Origin: Rhodothermaceae bacterium bin80
GTDB lineage: Bacteria > Bacteroidota > Rhodothermia > Rhodothermales > Bin80
Direction: 5' to 3'
Assembly: GCA_002238805.1 (NCBI GenBank)
Contig: MPNB01000006.1
Coordinates: 18,065-82,064, forward strand
DNA length: 64,000 bases
The notes beneath the pieces were generated by a model, which had not been told where the DNA came from, did not search any database, and saw only the letters and a program-made list of their open reading frames with translations. Within the stretch, counting starts at the first letter, position 1. Every line of letters begins with the position of its first letter. This document shows positions 1 to 8,168 of this stretch, in pieces. Position numbers and translations under genes: made by a program.

Positions 1-2
1 TT

Positions 3-1388
3 ATGCTCACACTCCTTACGTTCGGACTCACGACCACCAGCTTTGGCCAGAACTGGAAGTTACTTGTTAACGGGGACGACCTTTCCGAATGGGAGCGACT
101 GGGAGGAGAAGCAACCTACACAGCCTCTAACGGCGAGGTGATCGGCACTACAGTTGCAAATACCCCAAACACGTTTTTGGCTACACAACGGTCCTACGGC
201 GATTTTGCTCTCAACGTCGAAGTATGGGTTGATCCCGCAATCAACTCCGGCATTCAGATTCGAAGTGAATCCAAGCCGGATTACTTGAATGGCAGAGTGC
301 ATGGATATCAGATTGAGATTGACCCCAGTCCTCGAGCCTGGAGTGGAGGAGTATACGACGAGGCCCGCCGAGGCTGGTTATATCCTATGTCAGCGAATGA
401 AGATTGTCGCGTGGCCTTTAATCCTGACGGCTGGAATCATTACTACGTGGAAGCAATCGGACCATCAATCCGCACATGGATTAACGATATACCCTGTGCT
501 GCACTTTACGATGACATGACTTCCTCAGGCTTCATTGCACTCCAGGTGCATAGTGTACCCGGAGAGGATTTGGCTAACCGCAATGTCCGCTGGCGTAACC
601 TCCGGATTCTAGAAGAAAATGTAACACCGCGTACGTGGACTAATAATTACGTCGTAAATCTTGTTCCGAACTCACTCAGTCAGCAGGAAATCGCTCAGGG
701 ATTCTCCCTGCTCTTTGATGGAGAAACTACCCAAGGCTGGCGCGGAGCGGGTAAGGAATCTTTCCCTGAAAAAGGTTGGCGGGTCGAAGACGGAATACTT
801 ATCGTTGAATCCTCGGGAGGAGCCGAGGCGGCTTACGGGGGTGACATCGTTACCGTAGATGAATATTCAACTTTCGAATTCAGCCTGGATTTCAAACTCA
901 CCGAAGGAGCGAATAGTGGTATTAAATACTTCATAACGGAATCCTATGGCAGCGATGCATCAGCCATCGGGCTGGAATACCAATTATTAGATGATGAACG
1001 TCACCCCGATGCAACTCAAGGCGCAGCCGGCAACCGAACGTTGGCATCACTCTACGACTTAATCCCGGCAGACGAAGGAAAAACCTTTCGTAAACCAGGT
1101 CAATGGAATCGTGCCCGTATCGTTGTAACCGGCAGACGATTGGACGAGCGCGTCCTAGGCAGCCGCATGGAACAATCCGAGTTTTTGGGGGCGCATGTTG
1201 AGCATTGGCTCAATGATCGCAAGGTTCTGGAATATGAGCGGGGCACACCGGTCTTTGATGCACTGGTAGCCCGTAGCAAGTACGTCGTGTGGGAAGGATT
1301 TGGGCATTGGCCTCAAGGCCATATTCTGCTGCAGGATCATGGCGACGAAGTCCATTTTCGCAGTGTCAAGGTCCGCCGGATTGATTAG
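3..1388 (+). CDS. Secreted protein with two DUF1080 (3-keto-disaccharide hydrolase) domains, possibly 5'-truncated
   Basis: The 461-residue protein contains two tandem copies of the DUF1080 / 3-keto-disaccharide hydrolase jelly-roll fold. The first covers about residues 18-205 (starting at NWKLLVNGDDLSEW) and the second about residues 228-461 (starting at FSLLFDGETTQGW). Both carry the family hallmarks of an early LFDG/LVNGxDLxxW strand and an NSGI(Q/K) strand. Family members are usually secreted and act on glycosides or 3-keto sugars. The N-terminus is a short hydrophobic stretch ending in SFGQ, which looks like a signal peptide without its basic n-region, so the real start may lie upstream of the window. 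The 3' end overlaps the convergent rhamnulokinase gene by 23 bp. The family call is secure; the substrate is unknown. Confidence 0.85.
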   Translation: MLTLLTFGLTTTSFGQNWKLLVNGDDLSEWERLGGEATYTASNGEVIGTTVANTPNTFLATQRSYGDFALNVEVWVDPAINSGIQIRSESKPDYLNGRVHGYQIEIDPSPRAWSGGVYDEARRGWLYPMSANEDCRVAFNPDGWNHYYVEAIGPSIRTWINDIPCAALYDDMTSSGFIALQVHSVPGEDLANRNVRWRNLRILEENVTPRTWTNNYVVNLVPNSLSQQEIAQGFSLLFDGETTQGWRGAGKESFPEKGWRVEDGILIVESSGGAEAAYGGDIVTVDEYSTFEFSLDFKLTEGANSGIKYFITESYGSDASAIGLEYQLLDDERHPDATQGAAGNRTLASLYDLIPADEGKTFRKPGQWNRARIVVTGRRLDERVLGSRMEQSEFLGAHVEHWLNDRKVLEYERGTPVFDALVARSKYVVWEGFGHWPQGHILLQDHGDEVHFRSVKVRRID

Positions 1389-2784
1389 GCTGGAAAGTTT
1401 CGGTCTGCACACTGGCCGCGGACACCTCACGAACTGAACTATCCGCAGGCAAACGATTCATTGCTCCGGCCTGGATGAGCAGGTTCCCGAGTGCAGTCGC
1501 TTCGGAAGGACCCGCAATGACTGGTACGCCGCAGCGATCTGCCGTCCACTGATTGAGTAATCTGTTGCGGCTCCCTCCACCGACAACATGCAGACATTCG
1601 AAACGTCTCCCCAGTAAGGTCGAGAGTGACTCGAGCGTGGTACGATATACTTCGGCCAGGCTTTCCAATATGAGCCGCACGATGTCTCCACGTTCACTTG
1701 GTACGGACATACTACGCTCTCTGCACCAATCTGCAATGCGCTTGGGCATATTTCCGGGAGTGGAGAATTGTGGGTCGTTGAAGTCAATGGTGTACACAGG
1801 AGGCGCTGCCCGGCTTGCCTCATCAAGCAGTTCAGTATAGTCAAAGTTCATTCCCGCCTCCCGCCAGACACGCTCACATTCCTGCAGCACCCAAAGCCCG
1901 GTTAAGTTTTTCAGGAGTCGAATAGTCCCCCCATACCCTACCTCGTTCGTAAACCCAGCCTCCATCGCAGCGGGTGTACAGATTGGCGTGGGGATTTCCA
2001 CACCAAGAAGCGACCAGGTACCACTGCTGAGGAAGGCCCAGGATGATCGTTCATCCGCAGGAATCGCCGCAACTGCACAAGCCGTATCGTGCGAACAGCC
2101 CGCAATAACAGCTACGTTAGGGATATCTCGCACGGGACCAAGTACGGTGCCTGATGGCACGACCCGTGGCCATGTAACCGGATCAATCTGTAAAGCCTTC
2201 ATCGCCTCAACAGACCATGAACGCGAGTTCGCACTCAGCAGCTGCGTCGTGCTTGCCAATGACATCTCTGCTACGAAGCGATCACAAAAACGCCAGTGCA
2301 TGTAATCGGCAATGAGTAGTCTACAACACGTAGCGGCATAAACCTCGGGGGTCATCTGCTCATCCGCCAGAACCTGAAACAACGTGTTGATTGGATGTGA
2401 CGCCACTCCTGTCATACTGTACAGTTCCTCCCGTGCAACACGTTGCCAGGCAAGCACTTCTCCCGAAGCTGATCTGGGATCCCTGTAGACATGCGCACGC
2501 CGCAGGGTTTGCATTGTACTGCCCAGAGGCACATAATCAACCCCCCATGAGTCAACACTCAGACTGCACAGATCGGGAGCTTCCTTAAGAGCAATCGCCA
2601 ACCCTTCTTGCATGGAACCCCACACCGCATCCAGATCCCAATAGAGCCGCTCTCCTTCAACTTCATTTGGTGTGGCCCAACGATGCACTTCCTGCATCTC
2701 CATGCGGCTCCCGTCGAACCTACCCAGAACTGCTCGACCGCTGGACGCCCCCAAGTCGAATGCAAGATGTTCGGATGCCTGCAT
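1366..2784 (-). CDS. rhaB: Rhamnulokinase (FGGY family)
   Basis: This 472-residue FGGY-family kinase phosphorylates L-rhamnulose to L-rhamnulose 1-phosphate in the cytoplasm. The N-terminal phosphate-binding strand DLGASSGRAVLG, the SVDSWGVDY segment, YRDPR, FLSSGTWSL, the long NLTGLWVLQECERVW segment and the C-terminal GGGSRNRLLNQWTAD / ATALGN motifs are all typical of RhaB and intact. I chose the internal ATG at 2784 (MQASEHLAFDLG) rather than the ATG 18 codons upstream because the family starts just before the first beta strand and an AAAGG precedes it. No rhaA or rhaD is adjacent, so the rest of the pathway must be elsewhere. Confidence 0.9.
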   Translation of the reverse strand: MQASEHLAFDLGASSGRAVLGRFDGSRMEMQEVHRWATPNEVEGERLYWDLDAVWGSMQEGLAIALKEAPDLCSLSVDSWGVDYVPLGSTMQTLRRAHVYRDPRSASGEVLAWQRVAREELYSMTGVASHPINTLFQVLADEQMTPEVYAATCCRLLIADYMHWRFCDRFVAEMSLASTTQLLSANSRSWSVEAMKALQIDPVTWPRVVPSGTVLGPVRDIPNVAVIAGCSHDTACAVAAIPADERSSWAFLSSGTWSLLGVEIPTPICTPAAMEAGFTNEVGYGGTIRLLKNLTGLWVLQECERVWREAGMNFDYTELLDEASRAAPPVYTIDFNDPQFSTPGNMPKRIADWCRERSMSVPSERGDIVRLILESLAEVYRTTLESLSTLLGRRFECLHVVGGGSRNRLLNQWTADRCGVPVIAGPSEATALGNLLIQAGAMNRLPADSSVREVSAASVQTETFQPNQSGGP

Positions 2785-2818
2785 ATGTATATGGCCTTTA
2801 GTCAGTTGCCAGCACTCA

Positions 2819-3586
2819 TCAACCGCAAATCCAACCATCCACGCTTACATCCAGTCTTTCCTCGAATGCACAGTGATGGCGCGACACACCGTTAGGATAG
2901 GCTTTACGCAATTCTGTACAGTTTGCAAAGGGTCCACACCCAGCCGTGCTATCCGTCAGAAAGTCAGGATAGGGCGTAGATGTAATCTCCATCTCAAACG
3001 AATTACACTCATTGATTTTATCTGCGAGGGAACCTAGTTCTTCAGGATCAATCGAGAGGCTGTAGGCATTACGTACAGCAATCACCTGCCGAGCAAACCA
3101 GCACTGATTATGGGATGGCCACCACTCTGCAGCATCCTGGGCTCCCTTGCCGCGGTTAATTACACTGTTCACCAGAACCAGATTGAGTGTGTCATTGGCG
3201 AATTGCTCACGGATATCTCCGTCCAATCTATCACTGCATAACCCACTGTCATGAGCTTCTCGCGCTGCCACGATGTGTTCAATATCTACAGAATCTCTCG
3301 AGTCGTACCAGCGCAGCTCATAAGGATCGTATATGCCGCCATATCTCAGGATCAATCTGTTTTCATGAGATTGAGAATGCCTGTAATCGCTGCGATTATA
3401 AGCACAGGATTGTAGCTCCGGGGCAACCCTAAGACTTTCCAATGCCCTTAGAACTTGATCGCGGACAGATTCTGTAATCGACTCTTTTTCGTAATCGGCC
3501 ATCATAGTCGATGCACACCCTTGCAATAACAAGACAACAAGGATGCCACAAAGAAGAAGTGCTCTTACGTGGCACTGCTTACCCAT
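2819..3586 (-). CDS. Lipoprotein HNH-type (DUF1524-like) nuclease with C-terminal Excalibur-like domain
   Basis: This 255-residue protein has a lipoprotein signal (hydrophobic run ending LLLQGC, lipobox Cys about residue 24). A central segment, DIEHIVAAREAHDSGLCS then NDTLNLVLVNSVINRGKGA and AEWWP, matches the HNH/DUF1524 secreted nuclease pattern: metal-binding His in EHIV, then D-xx-NL and N-R-x-K. The last 45 residues (CGPFANCTELRKAYPNGV ... DGWIC) resemble the Excalibur calcium-binding module. It is therefore probably an envelope-anchored DNase/RNase. An immediate upstream relic repeats the same domains (see 3675-4090). The fold call is good; the role (nutrient nucleic acid, competition or defence) is not visible. 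Confidence 0.7.
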   Translation of the reverse strand: MGKQCHVRALLLCGILVVLLLQGCASTMMADYEKESITESVRDQVLRALESLRVAPELQSCAYNRSDYRHSQSHENRLILRYGGIYDPYELRWYDSRDSVDIEHIVAAREAHDSGLCSDRLDGDIREQFANDTLNLVLVNSVINRGKGAQDAAEWWPSHNQCWFARQVIAVRNAYSLSIDPEELGSLADKINECNSFEMEITSTPYPDFLTDSTAGCGPFANCTELRKAYPNGVSRHHCAFEERLDVSVDGWICG

Positions 3587-3674
3587 ACCTCAATGTCGCC
3601 TGTGAAGAAAGAATTTTGCTCTAAACTACGGTCGATTCGCTTAACTGCCATGCTTTTCAGGTACCACCACTCAA

Positions 3675-4090
3675 TTACTGCGAATCTACCATCACGATTT
3701 GCACCCAACCTCTCTCGTACGCACAATGCTGACGCAATACACCGTCGCGGTAGGCTTTACGCAGTTTTGCACAGTTTGCAAGGGAACTGCACACAGCCGT
3801 GCCATCCGTTAGGAAATTGGGATACCGTGTGTCTGGAACCACTACCATTTCGAATTGAGCTGCATTCCCTGCGTATTTCTCAGATGATTTCAAACACAAC
3901 GATGCACTCTGACAATCATAGCCACGAATCATTTAGGATAGCCCCTGCAATCTGTCAAGTTGAGACTGAGCGCTTTCATCCGCCAGAAAATCTGGGCTGT
4001 AAACTCTGCCACCTCCCGTTCTCCGAACCGAGGGGGAGATTATGAGCCACAATGCACTCAATCACACCTGATGCATATACACGGGAGTTA
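3675..4090 (-). pseudogene. Degraded paralogue of the adjacent HNH/Excalibur lipoprotein
   Basis: Reading the minus strand, the last part (3675-3932) encodes YPNFLTDGTAVCSSLANC ... LRKAYRDGVLRQHCAYE. This is clearly homologous to the C-terminal Excalibur-like tail of the gene at 2819-3586 (YPDFLTDSTAGCGPFANC). Further upstream, about 3975-4080, a different frame gives VIECIVAHN, apparently the counterpart of DIEHIVA, with the key His replaced by Cys and a stop soon after. No signal peptide or continuous frame connects them, so this is a decayed tandem duplicate, not a functional gene. Confidence 0.5.
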
Positions 4091-4127
4091 TGTACATCTT
4101 GCCGGACCAATGCTTGGATACAGCAGG

Positions 4128-4154
4128 GAGCCCTCAGTGCAAACACTGGGGCTC
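4128..4154. terminator. Terminator-like hairpin before the Gfo/Idh gene
   Basis: GAGCCC-T-CAGTG pairs with CACTGGGGCTC around a CAAA loop, giving an 11-bp stem with one bulged T. On the plus strand it is followed within about 12 bases by a short T4 run. It sits in the 4.09-4.25 kb gap between the nuclease relic and the oxidoreductase gene, where nothing else is visible. Confidence 0.4.
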
Positions 4155-4256
4155 AGGCACCTGTTTTAGTCAGTTGGCAACCACCCCGTATTCATTCATT
4201 TCTCTGGCGCAAATTCTTCATATCAAGGTAAGGTTCACGCTAAATACATTGCAGAA

Positions 4257-5252
4257 ATGAGTAGCGGAAAATTTCGCTGGGGAATACTGTCGAGCGCCCG
4301 CATCGCCCGACAAAAGGTCATACCTGCCATTCAAAAAAGTCAATGTGGTGTTGTGACAGCCATTGCCTCCAGAGATGTTGACGTGGCACGTCAGGTAGCT
4401 CAAATACATCAGATTCCTGTAGTCTGCCCTTCGTACGAGGATCTGATTAATCTGCCAGAGATCGATGCCGTCTATATCCCGCTACCCAACCATCTGCATG
4501 TCGAGTGGGCCTCCCTGGCCATAAAAGCAGGAAAACATGTGCTCTGTGAAAAACCCCTGGGGATGAATAAGGTAGATGTAAGACAACTCCAGAGTATTTC
4601 CAGACTGTACCCAGAGCAACTGATCTCGGAGGCCTTCATGTATCGATACCATCCTCAGTGGAGACATACACGTCAACTCATTCGCTCCAAAAGTATCGGT
4701 GAGCTTCAAAGTATCCATGTGCATTTTTCCTATGACAACAAAGATCCAGACAATATTCGGAATAAATTAGAGTTTGGGGGAGGCGCCTTAATGGATATTG
4801 GTTGTTACGGGATTTCTGTTGCACGCTGGTTGTTTGAATGTGAACCACGGCGGGTTTGTGCACGCATGGTACGGCATCCCGAATTCGGAACAGACGCCTT
4901 TACTACAATCCTTTTGGATTTCCCACAAGGAAGTGCTACCGTCGTGTGTGCTACACAAATGCAGCGCTACCAGCGTGTTATTCTGGTGGGTAGCCATGGT
5001 CAAATAACCTTACACACACCGTTCAACGCACCACCGGACCAAACCGTACGTGTAGAGTACCAGGATAGTAACGAATACAGTGTCCGTGAGATGGGACCAA
5101 CGGATCAGTTTGCAGAGCAATGTGATCACTTCGCTGCAGCTGCGATTGATGGTGAGCCCCTGCTTACATCCATTTCTGACTCTGTGTGTAACATGCATGT
5201 GATAGATGCATGTTTCCAGAGCGCTCAAACAGATGTCTGGGTGGACTGCTGA
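4257..5252 (+). CDS. Gfo/Idh/MocA-family NAD(P)-dependent oxidoreductase
   Basis: This 331-residue oxidoreductase belongs to the glucose-fructose oxidoreductase / inositol dehydrogenase family. The N-terminal Rossmann fold begins WGILSSARIA, followed by AVYIPLPNHLHVEWA and the catalytic-region HVLCEKPLGM (EKP motif, about residue 98). The C-terminal alpha/beta domain contains GGALMDIGCYGISVARW, which includes the GG(A)xxDxGxY signature. Such enzymes oxidise or reduce sugars and cyclitols. The substrate cannot be read from sequence, but the neighbouring sugar genes make a carbohydrate substrate likely. Start ATG at 4257 leaves a normal family N-terminus. There is no signal peptide, so it is cytoplasmic. 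Confidence 0.88.
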   Translation: MSSGKFRWGILSSARIARQKVIPAIQKSQCGVVTAIASRDVDVARQVAQIHQIPVVCPSYEDLINLPEIDAVYIPLPNHLHVEWASLAIKAGKHVLCEKPLGMNKVDVRQLQSISRLYPEQLISEAFMYRYHPQWRHTRQLIRSKSIGELQSIHVHFSYDNKDPDNIRNKLEFGGGALMDIGCYGISVARWLFECEPRRVCARMVRHPEFGTDAFTTILLDFPQGSATVVCATQMQRYQRVILVGSHGQITLHTPFNAPPDQTVRVEYQDSNEYSVREMGPTDQFAEQCDHFAAAAIDGEPLLTSISDSVCNMHVIDACFQSAQTDVWVDC

Positions 5253-5333
5253 AGACGGTAGCTGGCAGGGGCTGTTCTCCTGTATGTCCTCTGTTCTTGG
5301 CTACTTGGCACAAGCACGGTTCCTTGCATATGG

Positions 5334-5371
5334 CTGTTTGTACATTGTAGGATGTCTGTTTGTACATTATA
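5334..5371. promoter_or_regulatory. Two direct 16-bp repeats upstream of the Tat-aminotransferase gene
   Basis: CTGTTTGTACATTGTA (5334-5349) and CTGTTTGTACATTATA (5356-5371) differ at one position and are spaced 22 bp start to start, about two helical turns. They end 25 bp before the likely start codon at 5396. The position and spacing suit a tandem operator or duplicated promoter element. No known binding-site family is recognised. Confidence 0.4.
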
Positions 5372-5395
5372 AACAATCACTATCCCACGTCTAAG

Positions 5396-6496
5396 ATGTC
5401 AATGAACCGCCGTGACTGGCTCCGCCTCAGTGCTGCTGGTGCAGCACTGCCATTCATACCTAGTTTTGCAACGCGGAGGAGCAATAACCCGATTCGCCTT
5501 CACAGTAACGAGAACCCGTATGCACCGGCACAGTCCGCACGCACAGCAATGCGTGAGGCCTTCAGCGAAACCAATCTGTACGCGGAACCGGCTACCTATC
5601 GCAGCCTGGAATCCATGATTGCGGCTCGAGAGGGGCTGAGACCTGAGCACGTAGTCCTTGGAGCCGGATCTACCGAAGTACTCCGCATGGCGGCTATGGC
5701 TTATGGACTTAGTGGAGGTGAGGTCGTTACGGGTTATCCGACCTATGAGGGTATGGAGGAATCTGCGAAGTCTATTGAAGCACGGGTGCATCGTGTGCCT
5801 CTTAAGACCGACAAGAGCCTTGACCTGTCCGCCATGGACATGCGAACAACAAAGGATGTAAAGCTGGTCTTTATATGCAACCCCAATAACCCAACGGGTA
5901 GTATTTGCGACAAAGAGGAGCTTAATGATTTTTGTATGGAAATCTCCAAACGATGCGCAATTCTGGTTGATGAGGCCTATTACGAACTGGTCGACCACCC
6001 CAGATACAGCAGTGCAGTGCCTCTCGTAAAGGCGGGAGCCAATATCATTGTCTCGAGAACATTTTCGAAAGTGTATGGCTTGGCCGGATTGCGTGTAGGT
6101 TACGCGCTTGCACGCCCTGACATTGCAGAACGCCTTCGTACATATCGTACTCCCATGGCCGTTAATATCATGGGACTGCGGGCAGCGATTGCATCTCTTA
6201 ATGACGAACGCTTTTTACATTACAGTAAGACACAACTTGAGACCGGCCGCAATCAAATCACAGCTGCACTTCGCGACTGGGGACATGAAGTCGTTGAGTC
6301 ACACACAAACTTCGTATTCTTCCACCTTGGCCGAGGAATTGAGGGTTTTCAAAGATCAATGGCCTCCCACGGCATCCTGGTTGGACGTCCATTTCCTCCA
6401 TATCTGGACTGGTGTCGTCTTAGTATCGGAAATGAGGAGGAGATGACACAATTTTCGGATGCCTTCCCGAAAGTTATGAGTACATCAACACGTTAG
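5396..6496 (+). CDS. Histidinol-phosphate aminotransferase-like PLP enzyme with a Tat signal
   Basis: This is a class I/II aminotransferase related to HisC. It shows NPNNPTGS, LVDEAYYEL (Asp contacting the PLP pyridine), SRTFSKVYGLAGLRVGY (Lys forming the PLP aldimine) and RLSIGNEEEM (substrate-carboxylate Arg). The N-terminus MSMNRRDWLRLSAAGAALPF has a twin-arginine motif followed by a hydrophobic stretch, which predicts export of the folded enzyme by the Tat pathway. The start is taken at 5396 (or 5402); the ATG at 5360 would place extra residues before the Tat motif and inside the direct repeats. It lies upstream of another exported protein gene at 6516. Whether it is a periplasmic aminotransferase or a biosynthetic HisC paralogue is uncertain. 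Confidence 0.85.
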   Translation: MSMNRRDWLRLSAAGAALPFIPSFATRRSNNPIRLHSNENPYAPAQSARTAMREAFSETNLYAEPATYRSLESMIAAREGLRPEHVVLGAGSTEVLRMAAMAYGLSGGEVVTGYPTYEGMEESAKSIEARVHRVPLKTDKSLDLSAMDMRTTKDVKLVFICNPNNPTGSICDKEELNDFCMEISKRCAILVDEAYYELVDHPRYSSAVPLVKAGANIIVSRTFSKVYGLAGLRVGYALARPDIAERLRTYRTPMAVNIMGLRAAIASLNDERFLHYSKTQLETGRNQITAALRDWGHEVVESHTNFVFFHLGRGIEGFQRSMASHGILVGRPFPPYLDWCRLSIGNEEEMTQFSDAFPKVMSTSTR

Positions 6497-6515
6497 CAGC
6501 GATCACCCGGGGAAT

Positions 6516-7265
6516 ATGTTCAGCCGAACCCTGTTTGTATCATTAACCCTGCTGTTGCTGAGCACTACCTGGCTGACACAAGCAAGTGGACAGGACTCGG
6601 GCTTTCAATTTGCAAGAGTCTGGTACGAAAGCCATCCGGGGCTGAGAAACAACGCTTGGGCCACAGACTATCCGACTGCAGAATACAACCTGCACGAAGC
6701 AATCAGCCGTACAACCGGACTTCAACTGGAGGGCCCGCCAATAGTGGTCTCACTAACCGACGACCGAATTTTTGAGTATGCTGTACTGTACTTGACCGAA
6801 CCTGGGTATTGGCGCACCAACGAAGAAGAGGTAGCTAACCTGCGCCGTTACCTTGACCGAGGTGGATTTCTCATTATTGACGATTTCCATGACTATGGCC
6901 GTGGACATGTCGGGCCACAGTGGAATAACATGTACGACAACATTAAGCGGGTTTATCCTGATCGTGAACCGGTGGAATTAACTGCCGATCATCCAATCTG
7001 GCAGATCTACTATGATGTCGACCCAGACGCCGCAATCTCAACGAAGAATGGTGGTCCTCGACGATGGGGCGGTATGCGCTTCTCCCCGGAAGATGACATA
7101 TACTATGCCATATTTGATGATGCGGGTCGGCCGACGATCGTTATCTGCTACAACCAGGACATTGGCGACGGATGGGAGTGGCCCGGCGGCCGTAACCTGG
7201 GATCGGCCTCGACCGTGAGTTTCCAGATGGCTATCAATTTCATCTTCTATACACTCACGCATTAG
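6516..7265 (+). CDS. Secreted DUF4159 protein
   Basis: This 249-residue protein has a signal peptide (MFSRTLFVSLTLLLLS, likely cleaved after ASGQ). The mature part matches the DUF4159 family: FQFARVWYES near the start, YAVLYLTEPGYW, LRRYLDRGGFLIIDDF, then DHPIW and the final strand with G. The fold is glutamine-amidotransferase-like. Family members in Bacteroidota-type genomes are often encoded near AAA/vWA or gliding-associated loci, but no such neighbour is present here. Only 20 bp separate it from the upstream aminotransferase gene, so co-transcription is likely. The function is unknown. Confidence 0.8.
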   Translation: MFSRTLFVSLTLLLLSTTWLTQASGQDSGFQFARVWYESHPGLRNNAWATDYPTAEYNLHEAISRTTGLQLEGPPIVVSLTDDRIFEYAVLYLTEPGYWRTNEEEVANLRRYLDRGGFLIIDDFHDYGRGHVGPQWNNMYDNIKRVYPDREPVELTADHPIWQIYYDVDPDAAISTKNGGPRRWGGMRFSPEDDIYYAIFDDAGRPTIVICYNQDIGDGWEWPGGRNLGSASTVSFQMAINFIFYTLTH

Positions 7266-7358
7266 AACCTGCTCCCCATCAGATTCACAGCTCAGAGCAA
7301 CCCTACTCAGTAAGGCATATGGCGTCAGGGATGAACCCCGCTGTGTTACGCTTTTTTT

Positions 7359-7785
7359 TCGACCATTTTGATTCTTGTGATGGATGCTGACGGGAACCTT
7401 CCCAAATAAAACATATTCTAACTGTATCCCGACTGTGGCACAACCGGAAAAATAAATGCAGATTGCACTACTGATCTTGGTTTTTATTATCCTGCTGGGC
7501 GCACTCGCTTGGCACGGTGGACGTGATCTGTGGACGCAGAGGAGTTCCCCAAAGTCCAAGCTTTATTACGGCATGGCAGCTGCTTTGGGTTTGGTTGTGC
7601 TTTGCTCCACAGATATGACCACATCTTCCGAAATATCAACGGGGCCCTTCCTCGTGATAGCAGTAGTTATCGCGGGCAGTATATCCCGCCGCTACCGGAT
7701 ATACCGACAACAACATTCAATCTGAGTCTGCTGTATCTGGTTACCCTGCCATACCAGTAGGGGCTATCATTCGTTCCTATACTCC
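7359..7785. repeat. Segmental duplication, left copy (partner 10649-11067)
   Basis: About 425 bp here align with 10649-11067 with scattered substitutions and small indels. The shared segment starts at TTCGACCAT, contains the whole small membrane-protein gene with its upstream region, and ends in a stretch that matches the 3' tail of the photolyase gene (GAGTAYAGGAACG on the minus strand). The photolyase tail has no gene attached here, so this is the derived copy and the right-hand one is the parent. Confidence 0.7.
7456..7725 (+). CDS. Small membrane protein, paralogue A
   Basis: This 89-residue protein has an N-terminal transmembrane segment (ALLILVFIILLGALAW), a conserved basic/aromatic stretch (WHGGRDLWTQRSSPKSKL) and two further hydrophobic stretches (AAALGLVVLCSTD; FLVIAVVIAGS). 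It is clearly paralogous to the 84-residue protein at 10735-10989. Substitutions between the two are largely conservative and the frame is kept in both, suggesting both are translated. No family is recognised; function unknown. Confidence 0.6.
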   Translation: MQIALLILVFIILLGALAWHGGRDLWTQRSSPKSKLYYGMAAALGLVVLCSTDMTTSSEISTGPFLVIAVVIAGSISRRYRIYRQQHSI

Positions 7786-7796
7786 GAGCCTCTTTT

Positions 7797-8105
7797 TTAT
7801 GACAGGATCGAGTGACCGGTGAATATATCCGTACTGTATGAGTGGATATTATGGATTCTGAACGCACAATATCTACTCAATCGTGGTTTTGTGTTTCTAA
7901 AGAGCCGCTCCATAATCTGCTTCTGGTGTTCGTTCAATCGGTCCGAGCATCGGTAGAGCGTACTCAGGCTTGGCGGATTCAGGTTCAGGAGTTCCTGAAT
8001 TCGACTCATTCCACCGCGCTCGTTCCACATCTGATTATCAGGGATGGCTTTCAGGGACCGATCTAATCAGATAGGCCAGTAAAAGGGCTCTCGGATGGAT
8101 ACTTT
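7797..8105 (-). pseudogene. Transposase relic (possibly IS1634-like)
   Basis: The minus strand encodes SRIQELLNLNPPSLSTLYR then DRLNEHQKQIMERLF, which resembles a conserved N-terminal section of IS4/IS1634-type transposases (helical segment before the first catalytic Asp). Upstream codons continue as LKAIPDNQMWNERGG but are interrupted by a stop and a frame change, and nothing corresponds to the DDE core. It is a short decayed fragment; the family assignment is tentative. Confidence 0.35.
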
Positions 8106-8168
8106 GGTGCCTCATGTTTATTTTCGACTGAATGTAATTTACAGACCTGCTACGGGGGAGGGATTCTC

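Noticed and set aside
3569..4045. 158-codon plus-strand open frame
   Set aside because: It is antisense to the nuclease relic, whose minus-strand translation matches the neighbouring gene.
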